Shown here piece after piece: positions 8,401-14,051 of a stretch of 14,118 nt of DNA. Made by a program: the position numbers and the translations under genes. Source of the stretch: Flavobacteriales bacterium (GTDB lineage Bacteria > Bacteroidota > Bacteroidia > NORP154). Location: assembly GCA_012965625.1 (NCBI GenBank), contig DTSC01000114.1, positions 1-14,118 on the forward strand, given 5' to 3'. The notes beneath the pieces were generated by a model, which saw only the letters and a program-made list of their open reading frames with translations, was not told where the DNA came from and ran no database searches. Position 1 is the first letter of the stretch, and each line of letters starts with the position of its first letter.

Positions 8401-9329
8401 ACCTTCCTTATAAGGACCATTATATCATTAAGGCGGATCATTATGATACAAATATGGAGATTCTTATTTTGGATGGAGATAAAGTTATTGCAGAACTTAG
8501 AGGAAATCAGGCTGGAGAATTTACTTATTTAAAACTTTCCTATAAAGTAGCAGGACAGATAGCAATGATGGATAAGGGGAGGAATTCACATTTAATTGTA
8601 ACCAGAGGTATCTCTGGGTATGGAGAGGAATATTTTTTTGAGACAGCAATATTATCAGATGATTCAAAAACGGCCTATATTTATAATACGATTAAGCCAA
8701 AGACTCAAGATGAGCTTGCATTAATGCAGGGAAGTACATTGGGGCTTTGTCCAGAAACAGAGGATCTGCCAATGGAAGACCTAGATGATTGCATAGATTA
8801 TACTATTGAAGAGCTTCTTTCCAATGGAGTAGTAGCAGAAATGGTTGATGTATCGACCGAAGAATCCAATGTTATAGAAGAAAAGGAAACTGCACCGGAC
8901 TCCAACACTGACGGACTTGCAGAAATGGATGAAAAAAAGGAAATTAAAAAAGAGCCATTGAAAGAATCACCAGAAAGTTCCACCATTGCAAAGAATCGTT
9001 TCATACTCTATTTTGAATTTGATTCTGAACGGCTTGTTCCTGAATCAGAACATTTGCTATTAGAGGTAATTACCGCTATAAAATACCGTGCTGAAGGCAT
9101 GGTCATTATTAATACCCATACAGATACACAAGGAGCAAAAAACTATAATTATGCACTTTCAAGAAGAAGATCAGCCTACTTGGTTAAGAAAATCTCTTCT
9201 AAAGGGATCTCTTCTGCAAAAATTAACACTAAGCCATTTGGAGAGTCTAAGCCAATTGTAAAATGCCCCATAAACTGTTCAGTAGAGCAACACAAGCAAA
9301 ATAGAAGGGCAGAAATCATTATCCATTAA
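5499..9329 (+). CDS. OmpA-family protein with PD40 propeller and repeated carboxypeptidase-regulatory-like domains (PorE-like)
   Basis: 1276 residues. The N-terminus is a signal peptide (hydrophobic 5-18, probable cleavage after ARA at residue 25). I see no convincing lipobox, although Cys13 lies in the hydrophobic core. Residues ~118-315 carry PD40 propeller blades: ITFSADGNYAVF, CLSKDGRELYFTSDREGGLGGYDIY, FHEDGMLFFSSDGYKGNGG and FFSSNRDGGKGKDDIYGF. Residues ~325-1027 hold six regulatory-like beta-sandwich units with motifs of the type DxxGxFxFRxLPY. An acidic linker (~1085-1160) leads to an OmpA C-terminal domain (from ~1165: YFEFDSERL, HTDTQGAKNYNYALSRRRSAYL, QNRRAEI), which binds peptidoglycan. 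P. gingivalis PorE joins propeller, CRD and OmpA domains in the T9SS. This protein resembles it but lacks the N-terminal TPRs and has many more CRD-like units. It starts 24 bp after the PorP/SprF gene, so it is probably in the same operon and periplasmic. Confidence 0.88.
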   Translation: MVVRYFLVIMLICLSLFSHEGLARAELADYPDTSLSPFFSMFNVKQLNSAGLDFSPVYYGNDLVFISEKELDLINYGEARFSKLSYLAVLYSNLGSQGDKAYSTPKSFSVHINQLNHNGPITFSADGNYAVFTRTKYEKSSIDNIFRPRLYSAKKIGGKWKHIEQLDFGYDQYFYAHPCLSKDGRELYFTSDREGGLGGYDIYKSVRVHDDTAWGAPINLGAAINSNKNEVFPYFHEDGMLFFSSDGYKGNGGLDIYYSILSSDGQWLTPNHLDANINSGADDFGIIFNDKNDQGFFSSNRDGGKGKDDIYGFFVTWQGSEEKMLEINGRFRFTSLPPKSAAGLDVFLIAEDDSPVEFQKTDVDGYFLFKNLSADRDYQIKTEEKIQQLELELLSSNYQPVALAGDAEGKFLFRRLAYKQFDEVPFLFSPSKDTSQGGRSYKSFEGKLTGSHGKEQHIYAYNEKKEASDSVISDQDGSFSFRQLPGDDAIFFKTNAYYQDMELWVYKDNKKIAEMIQNEKGEFIYVKLFDDIINKLDLEGISASSSLLEADIKGYDLKWVAADKQKQNLSGRFKYSKLPSKPVEGLEVILIDEDNKIITTTFTEDGHFLFRNLPVGKKYIVKIASSPDVLELEMLNINTNNITFISDDEGKFVFRRLSYKDNDDLSYLFGADIDPETEYYTKSFNGQLSGKNISKRRVILLNNDGKEVAVATTNSEGEFKFRALPYSESYIVKLEEPDSGLTLLVHLEDEVVAEMKTDSNGYFVYIELKHAALKRISLMESRDAKMILDDEFTSYASKWVRPTKSTYTISGRFLFKSLQSKVPPKLRVHLINELDEIVQSSESDLAGNFIFQNLPYNKKYVIKIEEHVSGLLLDLLDEKNESKIRLANNQEGKFIYQELTHKDLEFVGFLYRNEKQLDNLERSKSISGQIKFTKLPYNVGHKVYLINKAGGIAYTTTSDLNGVFSFRNLPYKDHYIIKADHYDTNMEILILDGDKVIAELRGNQAGEFTYLKLSYKVAGQIAMMDKGRNSHLIVTRGISGYGEEYFFETAILSDDSKTAYIYNTIKPKTQDELALMQGSTLGLCPETEDLPMEDLDDCIDYTIEELLSNGVVAEMVDVSTEESNVIEEKETAPDSNTDGLAEMDEKKEIKKEPLKESPESSTIAKNRFILYFEFDSERLVPESEHLLLEVITAIKYRAEGMVIINTHTDTQGAKNYNYALSRRRSAYLVKKISSKGISSAKINTKPFGESKPIVKCPINCSVEQHKQNRRAEIIIH
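6471..8580 (+). repeat. Three copies of a ~240-residue A+B domain pair in the OmpA/PD40 protein
   Basis: A-type units begin ISGRF or similar near nt 6471, 7200 and 7919. B-type units begin KSF(E/N)G or KSISG near nt 6822, 7543 and 8267. The order is A-B-A-B-A-B, with an A-to-A distance of about 720-730 bp. A units end in EGKF(L/V/I)(F/Y)..L..K, followed by a hydrophobic FLF/YLF/FLY segment. B units end in GEFIYVKL/GYFVYIEL/GEFTYLKL. The first two B units are followed by a linker ending in KWV. Each unit itself contains two GxFxF(R)xL signatures, so there are about twelve related half-units. DNA identity between copies is low, so this is an old expansion at protein level. Confidence 0.8.
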
Positions 9330-9367
9330 TGAGTATTTAATTTCCCATCTTGCTACATTTAATTTCT

Positions 9368-10978
9368 TTATCCTGCTTCTGAGATAAAATTTATGGAATT
9401 GTCCAGAGGATTAATAGTCTCTTTTAGGTATTTAATTAGCTCAAGGTCGTACCTTACCAATAAAGAAAGCAAAGATTCATGGCGTTCCTGGAAGATTCCA
9501 TTTGGAAATACCGTATCTATTAAGTTATGAATTTGATGAACCTCTATCTCATACTTTTGCTTGTCCGCTTTATCCATTTTCTTTTTCAAATAAGTCAGCG
9601 AGTTTATAGCTTTCTTTTTTTCTGCAGCAATCCGGTTTCTTAGCGAAGGGTATCCACATATTAATTTATCATGTATATTTTCATATAAGGCTTCAACCCG
9701 TTTTTTATCCGATTCTAAATCAACTGCTGAGCTAATTTGACTTTTAACATAAGTTTTTATCACTTGGGAATCTTCATTAAAGAGATTAGAAATATCCAGT
9801 TTTAGTCTTTTGATTTTTGAATTTGCGGCTTTACCAATGATAACGGCACTTTTACGTACAATCAAAGCTGGGAAGTTGACTTTATAATGTTCGAAGAGCT
9901 CTTTAAATTCCAGCCAGTAAGCTATTTCGGATGGCCCTCCTATATAAGCCAGGTTTGGTAAAATATGCTCTTGATAAATTGGGCGCAGCACAACATTTGG
10001 GCTGAATCGTTCTGGATTATTTGATAGTTCTGATTTTAAAGTTTCTACATCAATATTACTTCTCTCTCCTATTTTATAACCTTGCTCTCCATTATATTCT
10101 ATTTTTGTTCTGAGGTGATCTTCAAGATAAAATAGGTTAATAGGCTGCGGTTTTACAGGCAGTTTATAGGCTGGGGCTAGCTTTGCAATGGTCTTGTTTA
10201 CCTTTTTCTCACCAATACGATTTTCCAGCTCATCAAGCATGATCCCAGCAAATGAAGCCTTAAGGTCTTTGTGGTCTGCATCCAATACTACCAATCCGTA
10301 GGAACCGAACAGGTCATTTACAAGACTCCTTGTAGCATCCGCGAGGTTATTCTGTTTCAGATAAGCATCTGAGATTAATTTAAATAGCTTTTCATATTTC
10401 TTATCCTCACCAATAATTTCAAATATATCAGCAACAATAGTATCCATGTTAGCAATATTCATTCTACCTACAGGCCCACCCGAAACTCTATACCATTCGA
10501 TTTTTTTATTAAACAAGGCAAGATGATTGATCTCTTCAAAGTCGTGGTCTTCCGAAGCCATCCAATATATGGGAACGAAGTTGTAATCTGGATATTTGCG
10601 TTTGAGTTGTTCAGTAAGATTGATGGTGCTTAAGATTTTATAAGCAACATAAGCCGGCCCCATGAATAAGCAAAGCTGATGACCTGTCGTAACCGTAAAG
10701 GTATTAGCTTCCTTTAATAGATCAATGTTTTTGGGTTTTACTGGTATATCTTGGTATTGTTCCTTAAGTACACTTACTAAATTATTTCTGTTAATATTAA
10801 ACTTGGTTCGTTTCTTAATTGCCTCTTCGAGTCCTTCGATGCTTGGCTGGAAATTATATAAGGGCCTGAGTTTTTTTTTATTATTAATATAATCCCATAC
10901 CAAGGGAGAATAGAGCTTTTTCCCTTTTACTTGTTTATACAAGTCCGCTAAAGATATTTGATTTGTCTTGAACTTCAT
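9368..10978 (-). CDS. bshC: Putative cysteine ligase BshC, last step of bacillithiol synthesis
   Basis: BshC adds cysteine to glucosaminyl-malate to give bacillithiol, the low-molecular-weight thiol that replaces glutathione in many Firmicutes and Bacteroidota; it acts in the cytosol. The protein has 536 residues, the usual BshC length. Diagnostic motifs are visible: TTGHQLCLFMGPAYVAYKI at 97-115, the family nucleotide-fold signature in its Bacteroidota form; FVPIYWMASEDHDFEE at 134-149; PNVVLRPIYQEHILPNLAYI and GGPSEIAYW in the centre; and a lysine-rich coiled coil at roughly 425-490, followed by FPNGIFQERHESL. The ATG at 10978 is the natural start, with the divergent alpha-oxoamine synthase gene upstream. 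A run of nine A residues codes for three lysines at ~34-36 without breaking the frame. bshA and bshB are not in this window. The family assignment is firm; the exact cysteine donor chemistry of BshC is not fully settled in the field. Confidence 0.93.
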   Translation of the reverse strand: MKFKTNQISLADLYKQVKGKKLYSPLVWDYINNKKKLRPLYNFQPSIEGLEEAIKKRTKFNINRNNLVSVLKEQYQDIPVKPKNIDLLKEANTFTVTTGHQLCLFMGPAYVAYKILSTINLTEQLKRKYPDYNFVPIYWMASEDHDFEEINHLALFNKKIEWYRVSGGPVGRMNIANMDTIVADIFEIIGEDKKYEKLFKLISDAYLKQNNLADATRSLVNDLFGSYGLVVLDADHKDLKASFAGIMLDELENRIGEKKVNKTIAKLAPAYKLPVKPQPINLFYLEDHLRTKIEYNGEQGYKIGERSNIDVETLKSELSNNPERFSPNVVLRPIYQEHILPNLAYIGGPSEIAYWLEFKELFEHYKVNFPALIVRKSAVIIGKAANSKIKRLKLDISNLFNEDSQVIKTYVKSQISSAVDLESDKKRVEALYENIHDKLICGYPSLRNRIAAEKKKAINSLTYLKKKMDKADKQKYEIEVHQIHNLIDTVFPNGIFQERHESLLSLLVRYDLELIKYLKETINPLDNSINFISEAG

Positions 10979-11009
10979 TTCGTCATAAGTACAGAATAAT
11001 TACTAATTA

Positions 11010-11038
11010 CAATATTATGAATAAATTGTCTTAGACAA
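11010..11038 (-). promoter_or_regulatory. Candidate Bacteroidota-type promoter for bshC
   Basis: Reading the minus strand, TTG (11038-11036) is followed after 18 bp by TAATATTG (11017-11010). This is one mismatch from the Bacteroidota -7 consensus TAnnTTTG. It ends about 31 bp upstream of the bshC ATG. It is weaker than the opposite promoter and rests on motif and spacing alone. Confidence 0.5.
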
Positions 11039-11039
11039 T
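11025..11039. promoter_or_regulatory. 15-bp palindrome in the divergent promoter region, candidate operator
   Basis: ATTGTC-TTA-GACAAT has perfect 6-bp arms around a 3-bp centre. It sits between the two start codons, covers the TTG element of the proposed bshC promoter and ends 2 bp before the TTTG element of the opposite promoter. That position fits a repressor or dual regulator site. The binding protein is unknown, and a short AT-rich palindrome can occur by chance. Confidence 0.4.
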
Positions 11040-11041
11040 GA

Positions 11042-11072
11042 TTTGTAAATCCTTTAGAAATAATTAATTTTG
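11042..11072 (+). promoter_or_regulatory. Bacteroidota-type promoter for the alpha-oxoamine synthase gene
   Basis: TTTG (11042-11045) is followed after 19 bp by TAATTTTG (11065-11072). This is an exact match to the known Bacteroidota sigma-ABfr-type consensus (-33 TTTG, -7 TAnnTTTG) with the right spacing. The -7 element ends 40 bp before the ATG at 11113, leaving an untranslated leader of roughly 30-35 nt that is AT-rich and has no clear Shine-Dalgarno sequence, which is normal for this phylum. Confidence 0.75.
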
Positions 11073-11112
11073 CATCTTTAATTTTAAAACTCATTCAATT
11101 TTTAATTTACAT

Positions 11113-12357
11113 ATGGACATTTTTGAGAAAATCAAAGATAACAGAGGCCCATTAGGGCAATTTGCTAAAGAAGGTCACGGCTATTTTTTCTTTCCAAAGC
11201 TGGAAGGTGAAATTTCAAACAAAATGATTTTTAATGGAAAAGAGAAACTTGTTTGGAGCGTGAACAATTATTTAGGTTTAGCCAATCATCCTGAAGTTAG
11301 AAAGGTTGATGCAGAAGCTGCAGCAGAATATGGGTTGGGTTTTCCAATGGGCTCAAGAATGTTGACAGGTAACACAGATGCTCATGAGGAGCTTGAAAGA
11401 CAATTGTCGGATTTCGAGCAAAAAGAAAGCACGATCCTATTAAATTTCGGATATCAGGGGATGGTATCTGCAATTGATGCCCTGATTGATAGAAATGATG
11501 TTATAGTATATGACTCAGAATCACATGCTTGCATTGTTGACGGTGTTAGAATGCATATGGGAAAGAGGTTTGTGTTTCCGCATAATAATATTGAAAACCT
11601 TGAAAAACAATTAGAGCGTGCAAAAAGCATTACAGACAAGACCAATGGCGGAATTATGGTTGTTACTGAAGGTGTATTTGGAATGGCTGGAGACCAAGGC
11701 AAATTAAAAGAGATTGTGGCCCTTAAAGAAAAGTTTAATTTCAGGTTGTTTGTTGATGATGCACATGGTTTTGGAACGATGGGCAAAACCGGGTATGGAA
11801 CGGGAGAAGAACAGGGAGTTCAAGATGGTATTGACATCTATTTTGGCACTTTTGCCAAAGCAATGGGAAGTATCGGTGCATTTATTTCATCTGAAGAAAA
11901 TGTGATTGAGTATTTGCGTTACAATAATAGGTCACAAATATATGCCAAGTCTTTGCCCATGCCTTTAGTAAAAGGAGCCTTAAAAAGGCTTGAGCTTTTA
12001 AGGGGGCGGCCAGAATTGAAAGAGAATTTGTGGAAAATCACTAATGCCTTACAAAAAGGGCTGAAAGATGAGGGGTTCAATCTGGGCAAGACAACATCTC
12101 CAGTTACACCTGTATTCTTGTCAGGAGAAGTAGATGAGGCTAAGAAGCTGATCATTGATCTTAGGGAAAATTATGACATCTTCTGTTCAATAGTTATCTA
12201 TCCAGTTGTGCCCAAAGGCACAATTATGGTTAGGGTTATTCCTACAGCAATTCATACATTGGAAGATGTTAACCGTACCATAACAGTCTTTAAGGAGATA
12301 AAAAGGAAGCTTGATAAAGGAGCATACAGCTCTGAGAAGATAGCTTCGAGGGCATAA
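11113..12357 (+). CDS. PLP-dependent alpha-oxoamine synthase (serine palmitoyltransferase / KBL-like)
   Basis: Enzymes of this family condense an amino acid with an acyl-CoA and lose CO2. Members include serine palmitoyltransferase (SPT), 2-amino-3-ketobutyrate CoA ligase and 8-amino-7-oxononanoate synthase. The protein has 414 residues, normal for the fold. Visible signatures are NNYLGL at 51-56, GSRMLTGN at 80-87, SHACIVDG at 137-144 with the cofactor-stacking His138, TEGVFGMAGD at 185-194, VDDAHGFG at 214-221 with Asp215 pairing the pyridine nitrogen and His218, and TFAKAMGSIGAF at 246-257 with Lys249 as the PLP Schiff-base lysine. No second active-site lysine is needed. The C-terminal YPVVPKGTIMVRVIPTAIHT closes the small domain. 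The sequence resembles a group common in Bacteroidota and often annotated as SPT or KBL. SPT is the likeliest role, since these bacteria make sphingolipids or sulfonolipids, but the substrate cannot be read from the sequence. It stands alone on its strand and has its own promoter. Confidence 0.85.
   Translation: MDIFEKIKDNRGPLGQFAKEGHGYFFFPKLEGEISNKMIFNGKEKLVWSVNNYLGLANHPEVRKVDAEAAAEYGLGFPMGSRMLTGNTDAHEELERQLSDFEQKESTILLNFGYQGMVSAIDALIDRNDVIVYDSESHACIVDGVRMHMGKRFVFPHNNIENLEKQLERAKSITDKTNGGIMVVTEGVFGMAGDQGKLKEIVALKEKFNFRLFVDDAHGFGTMGKTGYGTGEEQGVQDGIDIYFGTFAKAMGSIGAFISSEENVIEYLRYNNRSQIYAKSLPMPLVKGALKRLELLRGRPELKENLWKITNALQKGLKDEGFNLGKTTSPVTPVFLSGEVDEAKKLIIDLRENYDIFCSIVIYPVVPKGTIMVRVIPTAIHTLEDVNRTITVFKEIKRKLDKGAYSSEKIASRA
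11756..11822 (+). repeat. Internal copy of the 67-bp exact direct repeat
   Basis: These 67 bases of the alpha-oxoamine synthase gene (codons ~215-237, including the DDAHG cofactor motif) are identical to the last 67 bases of the window at 14052-14118, in the same orientation. The flanking base differs (G at 11755, A at 14051). Here the repeat sits seamlessly in an intact coding frame, so this copy is the original. Confidence 0.97.
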
Positions 12358-12366
12358 CAAGGAAAA

Positions 12367-13275
12367 TCAGGTTATCATTTGACTTTCTTTTGTCTTAGAG
12401 ATCTCTTCTACTAGGCTTGATAATTTTTTGTAAGCACCTCGGCTTACCTGGGTTAGAGGCAATCTTAAGTTATTCTCACAAATCCCCATTAATTCCAATA
12501 CGGCTTTGATCCCCGCAGGATTTCCTTCCACAAATAAATTTTCGATAGTCTCCAAAAGCATATAATGTGAATCTTGCGCTTTTTTCATGTTCCCCCTGAT
12601 GGCATTATGAACAAGGTCTGAAAATTCTTTTGGAAATGCATTAGCAATTACAGATATCACACCATCTCCACCAATAGAAATCAAAGGTAAGGTAAGGGCG
12701 TCATCACCTGAGATTACAAGAAAATTCTTCGGTCTATCTTTGATTATATTCATGCACTGCAACATATCTCCTGATGCTTCCTTAATTCCTATGATTCCCT
12801 CAATATCATAAGCTAGCCTTAAGGTTGTTTCAGCAGAAATATTTACGGATGTGCGGCTAGGCACATTGTATAAAATAACTGGTACAGGAGCCAAATTCCC
12901 AATAATCTTATAATGCTGGTATAAACCTTTTTGGCTTGGTTTATTGTAGTATGGAGAAACGGATAATATTGCATCTATGCCATCAAAATCGTAAGACCTG
13001 ATACAATTGATAATCTCTTGGGTATTGTTGCCTCCTAATCCCAAAACGACAGGAACTCGCCCATCCACTTGTTCAACTACAAATCCAATTACAGCCGTCT
13101 TCTCATCCTTGGACAGGGTAACCGACTCAGCTGTAGTTCCCAAAGCCACCAGGTAGTCTACTCCATTATCAATAATGTTGTCAATCAGGCTTCCAAGGCA
13201 TTTAAAATCAATGCTTCCATCCTTATGAAAAGGAGTAATTAATGCAACGCCCGTGCCTCTTAATCTTCTATGCAT
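12367..13275 (-). CDS. dapA: 4-hydroxy-tetrahydrodipicolinate synthase
   Basis: DapA condenses pyruvate with aspartate semialdehyde, the first committed step towards diaminopimelate and lysine, hence also cell-wall synthesis. The protein has 302 residues, close to the usual 290-300. It is a TIM barrel with all key residues: GTTAES at 46-51 with Thr48 (E. coli Thr44; the fourth position is Ala where GTTGES is more usual), SPYYNKPSQ with Tyr110 (E. coli Tyr107), YNVPSRT at 136-142 with Tyr136 and Arg141, and GIKEASGD at 163-170 with Lys165, the Schiff-base lysine. The start overlaps the stop of the upstream gene by 8 bp, a sign of translational coupling in a ligA-unknown-dapA operon. It converges on the alpha-oxoamine synthase gene with only 9 bp between the stops; I see no hairpin terminator there. 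Confidence 0.96.
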   Translation of the reverse strand: MHRRLRGTGVALITPFHKDGSIDFKCLGSLIDNIIDNGVDYLVALGTTAESVTLSKDEKTAVIGFVVEQVDGRVPVVLGLGGNNTQEIINCIRSYDFDGIDAILSVSPYYNKPSQKGLYQHYKIIGNLAPVPVILYNVPSRTSVNISAETTLRLAYDIEGIIGIKEASGDMLQCMNIIKDRPKNFLVISGDDALTLPLISIGGDGVISVIANAFPKEFSDLVHNAIRGNMKKAQDSHYMLLETIENLFVEGNPAGIKAVLELMGICENNLRLPLTQVSRGAYKKLSSLVEEISKTKESQMIT

Positions 13276-13831
13276 CTATATCAGTTGTATTTTGTTTTTT
13301 CTTATTTACCATATTGATATAAACATCTACATTTTTCAGGAAATTTTCCAATGTTTTGTTTTTACCAACATCAATCATCATATCATAAAACTCCTTTGCG
13401 TTATTGTCTGATGGACCAACCTTAAAGCCAGCTTTTGAAAGCCCACAGATATACTTTAATGGGAAACAATATTCAATCCCCAAATCTAGTAAAATATCAA
13501 ATCTTCTATCTAGGAAATTATTTACCTCTAAGCAATTTGGTTTGAAGTACCAATTTAAGTCTTTTTTTGTAAAAAAACGATAATCCAATTGAGTATTTCT
13601 AAGCAAACCAGGATCTTTGCTGTCTATATAACCTAAAGAAATAACAGATTTCCCCTTCTCCTTTAAGTACTTTGTAAACTTTTTTACCAATTCATAATCC
13701 TGCCTGTTTGTTGCATTATAGGTCATGCCAATGGTTTTGGCCTGTGCTAAATTTACGACATTAACCTTTCTCGGATTTCTATTCATCTCTTGATGCATTA
13801 GGTATTTTCCAATAGCCAGTTTTAGCTTCAT
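13268..13831 (-). CDS. Conserved hypothetical protein, DUF6913-like
   Basis: The protein has 187 residues and no known catalytic motif. There is no signal peptide or membrane segment, so it is probably cytosolic. It is basic at the N-terminus (residues ~1-25), followed by alternating hydrophobic stretches that suggest a compact alpha/beta fold: TIGMTYNATN, SVISLGYID, FDILLDLGIEYCFPLKYICGLSKAGFKVGPSD. The GIEY-FPLKYI-GLS-A-FKVGP block is what makes me recall the Bacteroidota family DUF6913; that match is from memory and not from a search. It lies 11 bp after ligA and overlaps dapA by 8 bp, so it should be co-transcribed with both. The link to DNA ligase or lysine synthesis may be only positional. 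The ATG at 13831 is chosen because it fits the gap after ligA and keeps the basic N-terminus. Function unknown. Confidence 0.8.
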   Translation of the reverse strand: MKLKLAIGKYLMHQEMNRNPRKVNVVNLAQAKTIGMTYNATNRQDYELVKKFTKYLKEKGKSVISLGYIDSKDPGLLRNTQLDYRFFTKKDLNWYFKPNCLEVNNFLDRRFDILLDLGIEYCFPLKYICGLSKAGFKVGPSDNNAKEFYDMMIDVGKNKTLENFLKNVDVYINMVNKKKQNTTDIDA

Positions 13832-13842
13832 AGCCTATGTGA

Positions 13843-14051
13843 TTAAGAAGTAAGGTTTATAAAATCCTCTTCTGAAATAATTTTAACATTGAGTTTTTTA
13901 GCTTTTTCCAACTTGCTTGGCCCCATATTTTCGCCAGCAATTATATAGCTGGTTTTAGCTGAAATCGATCCTACCACCTTTCCTGCATTTATAGTAATTG
14001 CTTTTTTTAGCGCATCCCTGGTGAAATGCTGAAACACTCCTGAAACTACAA
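13843..14051 (-). CDS. ligA: NAD-dependent DNA ligase, C-terminal BRCT domain only (5' part missing)
   Basis: About 69 residues remain, from FVVSGVFQHFTRDALKKAI through the GG-type turn (AGKVVGSIS), KTSYIIAGENMGPSKLEKA and ISEEDF to the stop. This is the LigA BRCT domain: the string GENMGPSKLEKAKKL is highly characteristic of Bacteroidota LigA, and the ISEEDF end is usual. LigA seals nicks in replication and repair using NAD+. The adenylation, OB-fold, zinc-finger and HhH parts should lie beyond the window. The frame continues past 14051 for ten more codons to a TTG, but those residues (MPIVPKPCAS) are antisense to the duplicated synthase fragment and do not belong to LigA. The break is therefore a sequence junction and not the true gene start. 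The gene is first in the segment ligA-DUF6913-like-dapA. Confidence 0.88.

Noticed and set aside
9330..9367. Possible bidirectional terminator between the OmpA gene and bshC
   Set aside because: The 38-bp gap is AT-rich, but I could find no stem-loop with a convincing stem. The same holds for the 9-bp gap at 12358-12366.
10871..10879. Run of nine T (A9 on the coding strand) in bshC as a phase-variation tract
   Set aside because: It codes for three lysines in an intact frame, lies in an AT-rich gene, and housekeeping thiol synthesis is an unlikely phase-variable trait.
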